From Terriglobus roseus (GTDB lineage: Bacteria; Acidobacteriota; Terriglobia; Terriglobales; Acidobacteriaceae): 64,000 bases of DNA. The stretch lies in assembly GCF_900105625.1 (NCBI RefSeq), contig NZ_FNSD01000001.1, forward strand, positions 2,480,001-2,544,000, written 5' to 3'. The translations under genes and the position numbers were made by a program. A model generated the notes under the pieces. The model saw nothing but the letters and a program-made list of their open reading frames with translations. It was not told the origin of the DNA and ran no database searches. The first letter of the stretch is position 1. Each line of letters begins with the position of its first letter. Of the stretch, positions 15,838-25,287 are shown one piece after another.

Positions 15838-17559
15838 ATGCTGGTCGTCTTTCAGATACCTCTGGCAGATTTGCGGGCGTTTCGAGCTACGTCGTCGCGA
15901 CGAGATCGGCCACACTGGCCGACACCAGATGCAGGCGTTGAGTTCATCCGTTTCTTCGGCCCGGTGCGCGAGCGCAGAACGGGTAAACGAACGCCACTGG
16001 CATGGGCGGATGAGATGTACTTCGTCGATGCCTCACGCGCTCTTCGTGTTCAACCGTTTCCACACACTCAAAAGCGATGGACCTGCGCGTTTCGCCGTAT
16101 CCTCAGCGATGGCGGAGCAGTCGTCCGCTTTGAGATCGGCTTTCATATTCCGCCAAGCAGCGTTGACCCGCCAACTCCGCTGCTTGAGACCATCGGCAAG
16201 ATCCTTGACCTGCCCTGTACGGTTCGCGGTGAGAAGACCGCGATCAAGCTTCTCCTTGTGGGGAAGAGGCTCGCCACGCTCTACGCGAAGTCAACGGCAC
16301 CTCGCGGAACAGAACTTAGAGGTGACGAGGTTGTCGCGGGACAGCCGACTGTTCTTGTCCAATTAGACGATCTTGATCGACCGGGCATGCCAAGGTTTGT
16401 CGACTTCGATAGCGACCATCTTGCCTTCCTAAAGACCACGCGGAATGGCATCCCGATGAATGTGTGGATGACTAATTCAGGTTTCGGTGATCCTCGGAAC
16501 ACTCGCGCCGCCCTGTTGCGCCTGAGTGCGGAACATCAATCGTTGAAGTACGTTCTTCGGGATATCACCAGCGGCAACGTTGTGCTGGAGGGCGAAACCC
16601 CGCAAACAGCGGCACTACAGACATACCTGAACAATGCGAGCCGCACACTCAGTAAGGAGAGCCGCTTCGGCATTGACCAGACTGCCCTCATCGGACTCAC
16701 GCAAAAATACGAAACGCTATGCGGTGGCGCGGAACTCCAGATGTTACGAAATAACCTCGACCAGATCCGTCCGCAGATCAGGACGAAAGTAATGGTTCTG
16801 GTGAACGCTGCCAACAGCAATCAAGCGCCGTTGAATTCCAACGGTCCCGAGTTCCAGTGGCAGGGAGGCTTTGACCAAGTTGAACTGCAGGCATTCTTAC
16901 GGAGTCCACGGCCCCTCATCAACGTAGCGTGGATGGCCGACGTAACGGCTCGACTTTGCCCGGCGGTGTGCCGAATTGATTTCCCTGCGATCGGTCGGAA
17001 AGCCACTGGCTTTCTTGTCGCGAAAGACCTCATCCTGACGAACTGGCATGTGATCGAAGAGTTTCCCGGCGACCCACGCGACGCAAACCTGGCCGGCATG
17101 GAACTCTGCTTCACACAAAGCTCGCAGCCCACCCGCGTCTTCAAGCTTGTAAGGAACAGCCCGGGACAGGCTCTTATCAAGGGCAGCGCCGTCGCCCAAC
17201 AGGATTACGTTCTGCTGCGGGTCAGCGAGGACGTGGCTGCCGTGCTGGGCGTGACGCCCTTCGGCTGCAAGGCAAACTCTCAGCCAGTGGTTCGCCAGCC
17301 GATCCACATGATCCAGCACCCGGGTGGCGGTGCCTTGCAGATCTCAGTGGATGAGGACGGCGTGACAGGCATCTACCCGGATTCCGGCAAGGTTCAATAC
17401 ATCTCGACGGCCCATGCGGGCTCCAGCGGATCGCCCTGTATCGATGGCAACAAAGACCTGGTAGCAATCCATCATGCGGAGGTTCAGCGTGCATTCGGCG
17501 CAATCCGCGAAGGCATTTTATTGAGTTCGATCTTCCCGGATATCTCGCCGTATTTGTAG
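15838..17559 (+). CDS. Trypsin-like serine protease with large unknown N-terminal region
   Basis: This protein of 573 residues has no signal peptide. Residues about 375-570 form a trypsin-fold peptidase: TNWHV gives His404, QQDYVLLRV gives Asp456 and AHAGSSGSP gives Ser530 as nucleophile. Residues 1-340 match nothing that I recognise; 1-215 look beta-rich and 220-320 helical. Cytoplasmic trypsin-like peptidases joined to sensor or adaptor domains are known parts of bacterial conflict systems, but the role here is inference. A small membrane protein follows 41 bases later in the same direction. The pair sits right after a deleted gene, between repeat elements, as an inserted module would. Confidence 0.8.
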   Translation: MLVVFQIPLADLRAFRATSSRRDRPHWPTPDAGVEFIRFFGPVRERRTGKRTPLAWADEMYFVDASRALRVQPFPHTQKRWTCAFRRILSDGGAVVRFEIGFHIPPSSVDPPTPLLETIGKILDLPCTVRGEKTAIKLLLVGKRLATLYAKSTAPRGTELRGDEVVAGQPTVLVQLDDLDRPGMPRFVDFDSDHLAFLKTTRNGIPMNVWMTNSGFGDPRNTRAALLRLSAEHQSLKYVLRDITSGNVVLEGETPQTAALQTYLNNASRTLSKESRFGIDQTALIGLTQKYETLCGGAELQMLRNNLDQIRPQIRTKVMVLVNAANSNQAPLNSNGPEFQWQGGFDQVELQAFLRSPRPLINVAWMADVTARLCPAVCRIDFPAIGRKATGFLVAKDLILTNWHVIEEFPGDPRDANLAGMELCFTQSSQPTRVFKLVRNSPGQALIKGSAVAQQDYVLLRVSEDVAAVLGVTPFGCKANSQPVVRQPIHMIQHPGGGALQISVDEDGVTGIYPDSGKVQYISTAHAGSSGSPCIDGNKDLVAIHHAEVQRAFGAIREGILLSSIFPDISPYL

Positions 17560-17600
17560 TCGAAGGTTTCGGCATAAGCAAGTTCAAGGAGAGTTCTCAC

Positions 17601-18014
17601 ATGGCCCGAAGGATCAACACAGTCTCATTGCAGGCAGCCGGCGGCGGTGGCGAAAAGCCGGATGATTACACCGACCGAATGGTTAAGTTCATCCCGGCGG
17701 ACGTGGTGGCTGCCTGGATCGCCGTGACATCTGCCATCCGATCCGCGGCGAACCCGCCCAGTGTGCGAATGCTCTGGATCATCTTTGCGATTGGTGCGGT
17801 CTTCGCCGCATTGTGGACCTGGCGCAAAGCCTCAGAGCCCGGTAAACCTCCGCCCTATATTCAGACAGTTGTATCGACCGTCGCCTTCTTCGTCTGGGCC
17901 TACGCAACGGGCGGTGTCTTACCGCAGTGGCCAGGCAGTCTGTACCAGCCGCTGAACGCCACGCTTCTGCTTGTTGGCTTCTCGTTGCTGAGCGGCCTGA
18001 TCACCAAACCCTAG
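17601..18014 (+). CDS. Small multi-pass membrane protein, partner of the protease
   Basis: This protein of 137 residues starts behind AAGGAGA, 41 bases after the protease gene, so the two are almost certainly co-transcribed. A short polar N-terminus (Gly-rich, residues 11-20) precedes a helix YTDRMVKFIPADVVAAWIAV (23-42), then three membrane segments at about 54-73, 85-107 and 118-134. I do not recognise a family. The amphipathic VKFIPADVV helix may lie on the membrane surface and bind the cytoplasmic protease. It could be a membrane anchor, a substrate or a pore-like effector released by cleavage; no evidence separates these. Confidence 0.75.
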   Translation: MARRINTVSLQAAGGGGEKPDDYTDRMVKFIPADVVAAWIAVTSAIRSAANPPSVRMLWIIFAIGAVFAALWTWRKASEPGKPPPYIQTVVSTVAFFVWAYATGGVLPQWPGSLYQPLNATLLLVGFSLLSGLITKP

Positions 18015-18069
18015 GGCAGGGGCAGCTCCGTCTGTCGTATTGACTTCCTATCCCTCCGATCAGATCGGG

Positions 18070-18224
18070 TACCCCATTCTTTGCGAAGCAATGGTGGGGT
18101 ATAGCGCTGAGCACGACTTGTGAAGATCGCCTCAGAGATCGGAAGGCCACACGCAGCGAGAACGATCGTGCCCTGCGCGAAGACCCCACCATTTCGCACA
18201 TAGCCGTGAAAATGGGACATCCCA
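18070..18224. repeat. Dispersed palindromic repeat, family B, copy 2 (paired)
   Basis: TACCCCA (18070-18076) and TGGGGTA (18095-18101) close a hairpin containing CCATTCTTTGCGAAGCAATGG-like symmetry (arms CCATT/AATGG). An inverted partner at 18183-18224 begins ACCCCACCATTTCGC. It fills the gap between the membrane protein gene and the TonB receptor, which hold convergent ends. Confidence 0.8.
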
Positions 18225-18254
18225 TCACAACACGTGAGTTCTGCGCCTGCTGAA

Positions 18255-20741
18255 TTAGAACGCGAATTGCAGCGAGCTTGCGATCGTTCGCGGTGCGCCG
18301 AAGTGAGCAGTGTTTGCGCTTGCGTTTGTGCCGGTGATGTCGCCGGCCGCAATGGTGGAGTAGTAATGCGTGTTCGATAAGTTGTTCGTCGTGAAGCGTA
18401 GCGTCGCCAGCTTATCGAAAAATACTCGCGAATATCGGAAGCCCAGGTTATAGACGTCGTAACCCGGCGTGCTGTGAAGGTTCTCGTCATCCTGCGGGCG
18501 TCGCCCGACGAACTGCCAGTCACCTGTGATCACAAGTGCCTTCACATGCGGCACGCGATATTCGCTGTACAGGTTTGACTTATAGCCTGGAATACCAACG
18601 AAGCGTTTGCCGTTGGTCGCGGCGATGCCCGTGTCATTCAGGCGCGCATTCAGTGCGGTAAATCCACCATTGATCAAAATTCGATGGAAGAGCGTTCCCT
18701 GACCGGAGAGCTCCGCGCCATAGTTCACCTGCTTACCGATGATCTGGTAAACATTCTGCGTCGAGTTCAGCGCAACCGTCTCCGCGAAGGGACGTTGCAG
18801 GCGGAAGAGTGAAGCGGTAAAGGTCACCGGCTTCATCGCCGACTTGAAGCCTGTCTCCCACTCCTTGCTGCGGTACGGTGCGAGTGCCTGTCCGGAATTG
18901 ACCAGCGTTGCATTCACTGGCGCGATGTCGCCCTGCTGCAGGCTGCTGGCATAGGTTGCATAAACCGTTGTGCCGGAAGTCGGCTTATACAGAACACTTG
19001 CTGATGGGCTGATACCGTTCTTGTTCGACCCACCAGTGCGCGCCGTTGCCGTGTAGTTGTCCACGCCGATCCAGTCCTGGCTTGTAGCGACGCGAAATCC
19101 GAAGCCCCTTGGCAGCATGACAAAGTCACCGAGATTGAAGCCCTGCTGATGCACGACCGCGGACTGGTAAAGGCCCTTGTTCTGCGGCAGTCCGGCAGCG
19201 GGCGGAGCATAGAGCACCGGCGCACCCATGCTTGCCTTCCCCAGCACCAGGCTTGCCGCGGCAGGTGCCGTGTAGGCGTACTGGTTAAAACGATAGCCCT
19301 CGCTGGCCGCAACGATGTCCTGATGGATCTTCCACTTATTCAAAACGCCGGTGATATAGCCCAGATCACTCTCAACACCAAAGCGTGGAGCAAAGCCGGA
19401 AGCGAGTGACGTGGAGTAACTGCCAGTGTTGTTCGTCAGCGTGTTGACCGGGGTATCGATGAAGCGATCGAGCCGCTGTGCCGTGCCGCCCATCATGGCG
19501 TGCCAGTTGGGTGAGACGTCATGCAGCAGACGCGTACTCGCGCTTTGTGTTGTCAGGTTCACACCGGCATACGGCTGACCATAGCCAGGGCGTGTGGGAT
19601 CCGGCGCATCGGGCAACAGCAGCGTGCGCTTCGGCCGCTGCGCGGTCGATGTTGTATCGGTCGGGTCCGCGCCATAACTGAACCAGCCGGGGTAGCCGCG
19701 CTGCACCACGTCGTACGCGCTGTAGTGCGCGTCCAGCGTCGTGCGATTGGTGATGCGAAGGTCGGGTGCGAACTCTGCAAGACGGCGGCGCAGGCGGCTT
19801 TTATCGACAAACGCGGTGCCATCGCCGAAGAGCAGATTTGTGCGGTAGCCAAAGATCTTGTGCGGTCCAAGGCGTCCGCCCGCGTCGACATACACGGTGC
19901 CGATGGAACTGCTGTCCTGTTCGAGATAGAGGTTGGTGGTGCGGCTCTCCGTGGGGCGCTTCAGCACAAAGTCGAACATGCCCGAGGGATTCGCCGGACC
20001 GTAGAGGGCGGCGCCAAGACCGCTCTGCACCTGCAGCTCCTGATACTGCTCCATGGGGTTCGCGCCTGTCACGGCCATTGCCATACCGTCGATGCGCGTG
20101 TTCTGCGCTATGCTGCCCTGCACGCCACGCGTTGCGGGTCGCAGAATCTCGCTTCCCTGCTGCTCCGTGAACGTGACGAGTGGAAGGAAGGTGAAGGCGT
20201 CGCGCAGGCTCTTGACCTGCGTGTTCTGGATGAGATCCGCAGGCATAACAGCGATGGTGAACGGCTGATCCACGATAGGCGCACTCCCCAGCACGCCCTG
20301 CTCCACGTTGGCAACGTTGTAGCCATTGGCCGCAGTGCCGGAGATGCCCGCCGTAACCGTGACAGAGGTATTCCCACCCTCAAGCGCAAGCGACACATCC
20401 ATTGCGGCGCTTCGTCCGTTCGGACCGACAACGACCTGCGTTGTCGATGCCGCAAAGCCAGCCTTTGTCACCACCAGCGTATAGCTGCCCGGCGTTACAC
20501 CGGGAAGGGTGTACTGCCCCGCATCATCGGTCATGGTGCGAAAGGATGTACGCGCCGCATTCGAGAGCGTCACGCCAGCACCGCTGACCGCGGAGTGATC
20601 GGTTGCTCGAACCGTACCGGCTACCTGCGCGGTCTGGGCTGCAGCGGCACACGATGCCAGGAGAACAGCGGCAACTGCAAGCGAAGCTTTGCCGCAGCCT
20701 GCGGGGCGCAGGCGGGAGGCATACATCAAAGTTTGAAACAT
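18255..20741 (-). CDS. TonB-dependent siderophore-type receptor with carboxypeptidase-regulatory-like domain
   Basis: The ATG at 20739-20741 with AAGGAA upstream gives 828 residues. The signal peptide ends near SCAAAAQ. Residues about 37-115 are a CarboxypepD_reg-like beta-sandwich (VAGTVRATDHSAVSGAGVTL, DDAGQYTLPGVTPGSYTLVV). The plug domain follows (SAPIVDQPFTIAVMPADLIQ, RPATRGVQG), then a FhuA-type 22-strand barrel with the C-terminal aromatic end IASSLQFAF. It should import a siderophore or similar ligand across the outer membrane, powered by TonB. No siderophore genes are nearby. It converges on the protease module. Confidence 0.88.
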   Translation of the reverse strand: MFQTLMYASRLRPAGCGKASLAVAAVLLASCAAAAQTAQVAGTVRATDHSAVSGAGVTLSNAARTSFRTMTDDAGQYTLPGVTPGSYTLVVTKAGFAASTTQVVVGPNGRSAAMDVSLALEGGNTSVTVTAGISGTAANGYNVANVEQGVLGSAPIVDQPFTIAVMPADLIQNTQVKSLRDAFTFLPLVTFTEQQGSEILRPATRGVQGSIAQNTRIDGMAMAVTGANPMEQYQELQVQSGLGAALYGPANPSGMFDFVLKRPTESRTTNLYLEQDSSSIGTVYVDAGGRLGPHKIFGYRTNLLFGDGTAFVDKSRLRRRLAEFAPDLRITNRTTLDAHYSAYDVVQRGYPGWFSYGADPTDTTSTAQRPKRTLLLPDAPDPTRPGYGQPYAGVNLTTQSASTRLLHDVSPNWHAMMGGTAQRLDRFIDTPVNTLTNNTGSYSTSLASGFAPRFGVESDLGYITGVLNKWKIHQDIVAASEGYRFNQYAYTAPAAASLVLGKASMGAPVLYAPPAAGLPQNKGLYQSAVVHQQGFNLGDFVMLPRGFGFRVATSQDWIGVDNYTATARTGGSNKNGISPSASVLYKPTSGTTVYATYASSLQQGDIAPVNATLVNSGQALAPYRSKEWETGFKSAMKPVTFTASLFRLQRPFAETVALNSTQNVYQIIGKQVNYGAELSGQGTLFHRILINGGFTALNARLNDTGIAATNGKRFVGIPGYKSNLYSEYRVPHVKALVITGDWQFVGRRPQDDENLHSTPGYDVYNLGFRYSRVFFDKLATLRFTTNNLSNTHYYSTIAAGDITGTNASANTAHFGAPRTIASSLQFAF

Positions 20742-21428
20742 GGATTTCCTTATCTGGTTCGCCTGGTCCGAGTGAAGCGTGGCCAGATCTTTCGAGAGAA
20801 TGCAGAGAGACACGCGCGCTGTCCGCGTCAGACGGAGGCCCCAAGGGTTTGTGCGACATTCACCAGCGGCTTCTACGAATTTATACAAATTGAACCGTAA
20901 TTCATGAAAACGCGACGCAGGCGGTTCAAGATGGCGTCACCTTCGCTTTGAGTCACTGAGACTTATTCGTCGAGGAAAGCTTTCGAGCCACCACGTCATC
21001 GTGACGTAGTGGCTGCGGACCGTGAATCGTCGGAGGCGTGGCCACTACTCAGCCTGGCGTTCTTGATTTTCGGTGTCAGTCACCGCGGCTGCGCGCGGTG
21101 GCCATAGGAGCAGCCTTCGGATTCTCCAATTCGACGGCGGTCGATCTCATCGTGGAAGAGGGCCCGGCGAGACGAGAGACATCGCGGCTATTTCTACGGC
21201 AATTGCTCTGTGCTCTGAACTTCACCCCCGGAGACACTCTTCACGGGGAGGTTCACCGTAATCTGTCGCAGACACATTCCGAAAAGCGGCGTTTCGGAAA
21301 CTGGCAGGAGATCAGGAACGAGAAGTCGCTCTGTCGCCAGTGGTCGGCTTCCATAGAGCAGCGCTTTCCGACTACGGCTGCTGGCTGCCAGCCATGACAC
21401 GCCGGCAGCCAGACGCCTCAGGACAGAC
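20742..21428. other. 687-base intergenic region, no supported gene
   Basis: The gap lies between two leftward genes. It holds an imperfect stem near 20988-21012 (CCACCACGTCA/TGACGTAGTGG) and a perfect 9-base stem CTGGCTGCC/GGCAGCCAG at 21381-21412, just past the DUF1080 stop, that may end that transcript. An open frame at 21038-21397 has no ribosome site and no recognisable fold, so I do not call it. Confidence 0.6.
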
Positions 21429-22391
21429 TTACTTCTTTGGAACCGAGATGGTGATGTTGCGGTACTGGATGACGCCGTGATGATCGCCCTGCAGGAAGAA
21501 TGGTCCGGGCTCGGCCTCGTTGCTATCCAGAGCACCACCCGTCGGGCCGGGGATCTCGACGTTGTCGTGATACACCTTGCCGTCGCGCAGCACAGTGACG
21601 TGGCGTCCGACGAAGGTGACGTCAAAGGTCGTCCACTTACCAAGACCCAGTTCGGAACCTGCGGGCGGCGGGTAGTGGCTGTAGATCGCGCCCATCTCAT
21701 GGGTTGGCAGCTTGCCACCTTCCGTGCCGACCTGTAGCTCGTAGCGGCCGCGCAGATAGATGCCGCTGTTGCCGCCTTCCGGGCAGTTCACTTCGATGTG
21801 CAGTTTGAAGTCCTGGAACTTTTCCGTGGTCTTGATGTTCGCGGCGCCGGGTCCCCGCTTGCCGGGTGTTTCGGGATTGTCATTGACCAGCTCGCCATTG
21901 CGGGCGATCCACTTGTTGTTCTCGACATTGCCAATCGGCTCCCAGCCGTTGAGATCCTTGCCGTCGAAGATCGGCCTTGGCTTGGTCCACGCCTTCGGCA
22001 TCGGCCGATCCAGCGAAGGTGCCTTCGCACCGGCAATGGTCAGGCCGTCAGCCGCGTCGCCACGCTTTTCGATGCCCGTGAGCTTTCCGGCGACCGGGGT
22101 GGTGAGCTCCCAGACGGTTGCCGGCCCCGTGCCTTCTCCCAGGTCCACGATCAGCTTGCCCGACTCCACGTGGGCGCCTGCGATGGGGTGCCATGCGCCG
22201 CCGCGCGGCTGGACGCGGCCTTCCACCTTGCCGCCGTTCTCTGTCAGCTCAAGCCACTGTGGATAGGGTTTGCCGGTGGCGGGGGTGGAGGTCAGATCCC
22301 AACGACCGAGGAATGCTTTGGTGTCTTGCGCGGTGACGGTCGAGACAAACGCGGCGGCCAGGAGCGATGCGAACACGATCTTATTTTTCAC
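21429..22391 (-). CDS. Secreted DUF1080 protein with extra N-terminal domain
   Basis: A GTG start at 22389-22391 gives 320 residues with a signal peptide (about 1-22, ending TVTAQ). Residues about 25-115 form a small extra beta-domain (FLGRWDLTSTPATGKPYPQW, GKVEGRVQPRGG) not found in the two copies near 5 kb. The DUF1080 part starts with RPIFDGKDLNGWEPIG and keeps NSGIYLRGRYELQV, GKWTTFDVTFVGRHVTVLRD and the C-terminal GPFFLQGDHHGVIQYRNI, including the conserved HH near the end. It should cleave 3-keto-glycosides outside the inner membrane. It is alone in its transcription unit. Confidence 0.82.
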   Translation of the reverse strand: MKNKIVFASLLAAAFVSTVTAQDTKAFLGRWDLTSTPATGKPYPQWLELTENGGKVEGRVQPRGGAWHPIAGAHVESGKLIVDLGEGTGPATVWELTTPVAGKLTGIEKRGDAADGLTIAGAKAPSLDRPMPKAWTKPRPIFDGKDLNGWEPIGNVENNKWIARNGELVNDNPETPGKRGPGAANIKTTEKFQDFKLHIEVNCPEGGNSGIYLRGRYELQVGTEGGKLPTHEMGAIYSHYPPPAGSELGLGKWTTFDVTFVGRHVTVLRDGKVYHDNVEIPGPTGGALDSNEAEPGPFFLQGDHHGVIQYRNITISVPKK

Positions 22392-22474
22392 GCGTTGAGT
22401 GTACCGGTTTTACCCCACGCTGGACGAGTGCGGGATCGTGAAGAATTCACTCAACAGGATGGACGCCGCTGGCA

Positions 22475-22584
22475 CTAGTTCTCTGAGGGCCGCTCGACGT
22501 GGTCGATGACAATCACTTCGATCAAGCTCTTGCCGGGTACGAGTCGGAGTCCGGTCTGCTCTTGCAACGCGGCGAAGAAGAATC
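22475..22584 (-). pseudogene. C-terminal fragment of a TIGR03435-family gene
   Basis: The minus strand encodes FFFAALQEQTGLRLVPGKSL followed by IEVIVIDHVERPSEN and a stop at 22475-22477. This is the tail shared by TIGR03435 proteins; compare LVIDRLERPSVN at the end of the gene at 37694 and VLVIDHIEETPTPN at the end of the gene at 26921. The reading frame upstream gives no family sequence and no start, so only about 35 residues survive. Confidence 0.75.
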
Positions 22585-22668
22585 GACACCTTCCGGGATA
22601 AGGCGACTCAATCGGAGAAAGCGTATCACGCGGATTTCGGGCTTGCCTTGCCGATCGGAAGATCCTGC

Positions 22669-24381
22669 TCAGGCGATCTCCTGTGCTGCGGACTCATCCT
22701 CACCCACTACTTCGCTGAGGCTCTGGAGGGTCTGTCCAAGGAGGATGCCCTTCGCAAGCGTTTCATGGTCTTCCGTCGCACTCTGACTACTGGCTTCGTT
22801 GGCAGCCTGCTCCTGCAATTTGCGATCATTGATGTCTTCCACGCTGCCGTACCAACGGGTGATCTCACCGTTGTCTGCGAAGCGCGCGGTTCCTCTGGAA
22901 CGCATCCAGCGCCAGCCACCCTCCACGCCCTCAATTCGATACTCCACATCGATGGGTTTGCCGGTCTGGAGCGCGTGTTTCATCGCTCGGATGGTCGGCT
23001 CCAGATCCAGAGTGTTGAGAGCTTCGAGCCAATGAAGATTGCGTGTGCGGTCCTTGCCGAGCGGTGTGGTCTGCACCCAGCGCGAGCTGACCTGCAGGTC
23101 ATTGCCTTCACTGTCCATCACCCATGGAACTTCGGGATTGACCTCAAAGGATGGCGCCTGCGAGGTCGCTCCGCGATGCCGCGCCTCGTCGACACGCCTG
23201 TGTTCCGTTACATCCAGCAAGGAGACGGAGATGCCAATGACTTCATCGGCCTCGTCCCATGCAGGCTGGTAGGAGGCGATGAGCTCCCGGTTGATCTCGC
23301 CGGGCATCAGGTTTGGGATATGCACTTCAACCCCTGAGATTGCTTCGCCCTGCAGTGCGCGCCTTAGATAAGGTTCCGAGAGCAGGAACCATTCCGGAAA
23401 CATCTCGCGCACGGTGCGTCCCAGGTGAGACTTGAGGTCGATGCCGTTCATCTCCGCGAGACGGCGGTTCAGGTTCACGTATCGGAAGTTCCTGTCGAGA
23501 AAACACAGACCAACCGGAGCGCCGTCATAGACGGCCTGCAACTGCGCCAGGCGCAGCGTGGGCAGCGCCTCCAGGCTGGAACTCGCCCAGTCGTTGCCGG
23601 GAGTCGTGAGGCCTGGCAGTGGCGTGATGGGCGGGGCAGTGATCGTTCTGGGGATCGCCTCCGCTGCTTCCGCCTTCCCATAGCGCCAGCCCTGGGCCAG
23701 TTCGCAGCCGAGCCAGATGAGCATGTCCGCCTGCTCTTCCGTCTCGACACCTTCTGCGACGGTCTCCAGTCCCAGGCTCTGGCCCAGGCCAACAATGGCT
23801 GCCACAATCTTCCGGCAGTTGCGGTCGGTGGTCATCTCCCGCACGAAGCTCTGATCGATCTTGATCTCGTCGAAGTGCATCGACTGCAGATGTCGCAGGC
23901 TCGAATAGCCCGTGCCGAAGTCATCCAGGGCGAGTCTGCAACCCATGGTTTTCAGGTCTGCGGCCACGGTTTGCGCCTGCTTCAAATCGCGGTGGAGGGC
24001 GCTCTCCGTGATCTCCACGACCAATCGCGATAACGGGAAACGGGTCTCTTCCGTATCGCGCAGGATCTGCGCTGGCAGATTTTCATCCTGCATCTGAATG
24101 GGCGAGACGTTCACGGCGAGCGTCAGATCGTCCGGCAGCAGATGCGCCGCCAGGAAAGCCTTGCGGAAGATCTGATGGGTCAGTTCGCCAATGAGGCCAT
24201 TTGCCTCAGCAAGCGCAATAAAGTTGCTGGGCAAGGTCAGACCGTGTTCCGGATGATGCCAGCGGGCAAGCACCTCGAAGCCCCTGAGTCGTCCGGTGCG
24301 CAGCTCTACAACCGGTTGGAAGAACGGGACAAGCTGGTCTTTTTCCAGCGCAAGGCGAACGTCTGGCAACTCAATCAGCAT
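22669..24381 (-). CDS. EAL-domain protein with two C-terminal PAS domains
   Basis: This protein has 570 residues. Residues about 10-240 form an EAL cyclic-di-GMP phosphodiesterase: FQPVVELRTGRLRGFEVLAR (EVL in place of EAL), NVSPIQ, EITESAL, LDDFGTGYSSL, IKIDQSFV and ETVAEGVE, so the metal and catalytic residues appear intact. Two PAS/PAC sensor units follow (about 285-400 and 410-540, with FLDRNFRYVNLNRRLAEMNG, SLLDVTEHRR and WYGSVEDINDRK). There is no GGDEF domain and no membrane segment. EAL before PAS is the reverse of the usual order. It should degrade c-di-GMP in response to a cytoplasmic signal. Confidence 0.88.
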   Translation of the reverse strand: MLIELPDVRLALEKDQLVPFFQPVVELRTGRLRGFEVLARWHHPEHGLTLPSNFIALAEANGLIGELTHQIFRKAFLAAHLLPDDLTLAVNVSPIQMQDENLPAQILRDTEETRFPLSRLVVEITESALHRDLKQAQTVAADLKTMGCRLALDDFGTGYSSLRHLQSMHFDEIKIDQSFVREMTTDRNCRKIVAAIVGLGQSLGLETVAEGVETEEQADMLIWLGCELAQGWRYGKAEAAEAIPRTITAPPITPLPGLTTPGNDWASSSLEALPTLRLAQLQAVYDGAPVGLCFLDRNFRYVNLNRRLAEMNGIDLKSHLGRTVREMFPEWFLLSEPYLRRALQGEAISGVEVHIPNLMPGEINRELIASYQPAWDEADEVIGISVSLLDVTEHRRVDEARHRGATSQAPSFEVNPEVPWVMDSEGNDLQVSSRWVQTTPLGKDRTRNLHWLEALNTLDLEPTIRAMKHALQTGKPIDVEYRIEGVEGGWRWMRSRGTARFADNGEITRWYGSVEDINDRKLQEQAANEASSQSATEDHETLAKGILLGQTLQSLSEVVGEDESAAQEIA

Positions 24382-24534
24382 GCTCGTACCATCCGTTCCG
24401 ACTGACGCCTATGCTCGCTAGCATACACACAGCAGGTTTTCCATTTGATGGGCAGCATGCAATGGAATGCTGTGAGGAACCGAAAGAGACCTCGAGTGAA
24501 ACAGTCATTCGGCCTCTTGGCACCACCCGCGGAC

Positions 24535-25287
24535 TTACTTGCCGGACAGATGCGTAGCGACTGGGGCCATAGCTGTCGGGGTCTTCGCTTTTTGCACCGC
24601 TCGAAGACTTAAACTTGCGATCTCCGGCGGGTCGGAGTTCGGCCGCACATACAGCGTGCCAAGGACTTCATTGCCATCAGGCGTCTGATCGCGCAGCCGG
24701 AAGACAAGCAGGCCGGGCTGCACCTCTCGCGCGGAGAGCAGGTTGAAGCCGCCAGTCTGCGCCCTTAAAACCATCTGCGCCACGGCCGAGTCGACCGGCG
24801 CAACATTCGGCACCGCCTTCTCCAGGGCAGTGTCCACCCCCTGGTTGAACGCGGCAAGCCAGCCGTAGAGAAGCCGGCCGGAGGGCGTGTCCGGGATCAG
24901 GCCTGATTGCGCACCGAAGCGCGGCAGATGAACGATGATGGTCGCGTGCACGGGGCTGACATGGTCGCTTCTGCGGGCAGGCACGGGGGCATCCGCCGCA
25001 TCGCCCAGCACGATCGTATCGACCTGCGACGGATCGTCGTCCTTGTCATCCTCGGCAGTGTGCGGCGTGGCCCCAGGCTTGCTATCAGGGTCGCGCGTTG
25101 CGCTTGGGCTGCCGTCTGCGAGACGTGCCGCTTTACTGTGATTCAGTCCGTAGGCCACTGCGGATGCAACAGCAGCAGCCATCACGATGGCAAGCAGAAT
25201 GGCGGCGGGCCGAGGCGGCTTGCGCTCGATGACATGGAAGTTGGGAGCGCGTCGAGCAGGAGCGCCAGTGGCCACCGTCGGCTGCAT
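24535..25287 (-). CDS. Single-pass membrane protein of unknown function
   Basis: This protein of 250 residues has a good AAGGAG site before its ATG. A cytoplasmic N-terminus of about 27 residues is followed by one membrane helix (PAAILLAIVMAAAVASAVAY). An acidic, Ser/Asp/Pro-rich linker (about 55-90) leads to a globular periplasmic part. That part has LLYGWLAAFNQGVDTALEKA and LRAQTGGFNLLSAREVQPGL, a pattern I associate with the N-terminal region of acidobacterial S41-type proteins, but no protease domain is present. Function unknown. Confidence 0.7.
   Translation of the reverse strand: MQPTVATGAPARRAPNFHVIERKPPRPAAILLAIVMAAAVASAVAYGLNHSKAARLADGSPSATRDPDSKPGATPHTAEDDKDDDPSQVDTIVLGDAADAPVPARRSDHVSPVHATIIVHLPRFGAQSGLIPDTPSGRLLYGWLAAFNQGVDTALEKAVPNVAPVDSAVAQMVLRAQTGGFNLLSAREVQPGLLVFRLRDQTPDGNEVLGTLYVRPNSDPPEIASLSLRAVQKAKTPTAMAPVATHLSGK

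Noticed and set aside
21038-21397. 119-codon plus-strand frame in the gap before the DUF1080 gene
   Set aside because: No ribosome site, no family signature, and composition is unlike the genes around it.
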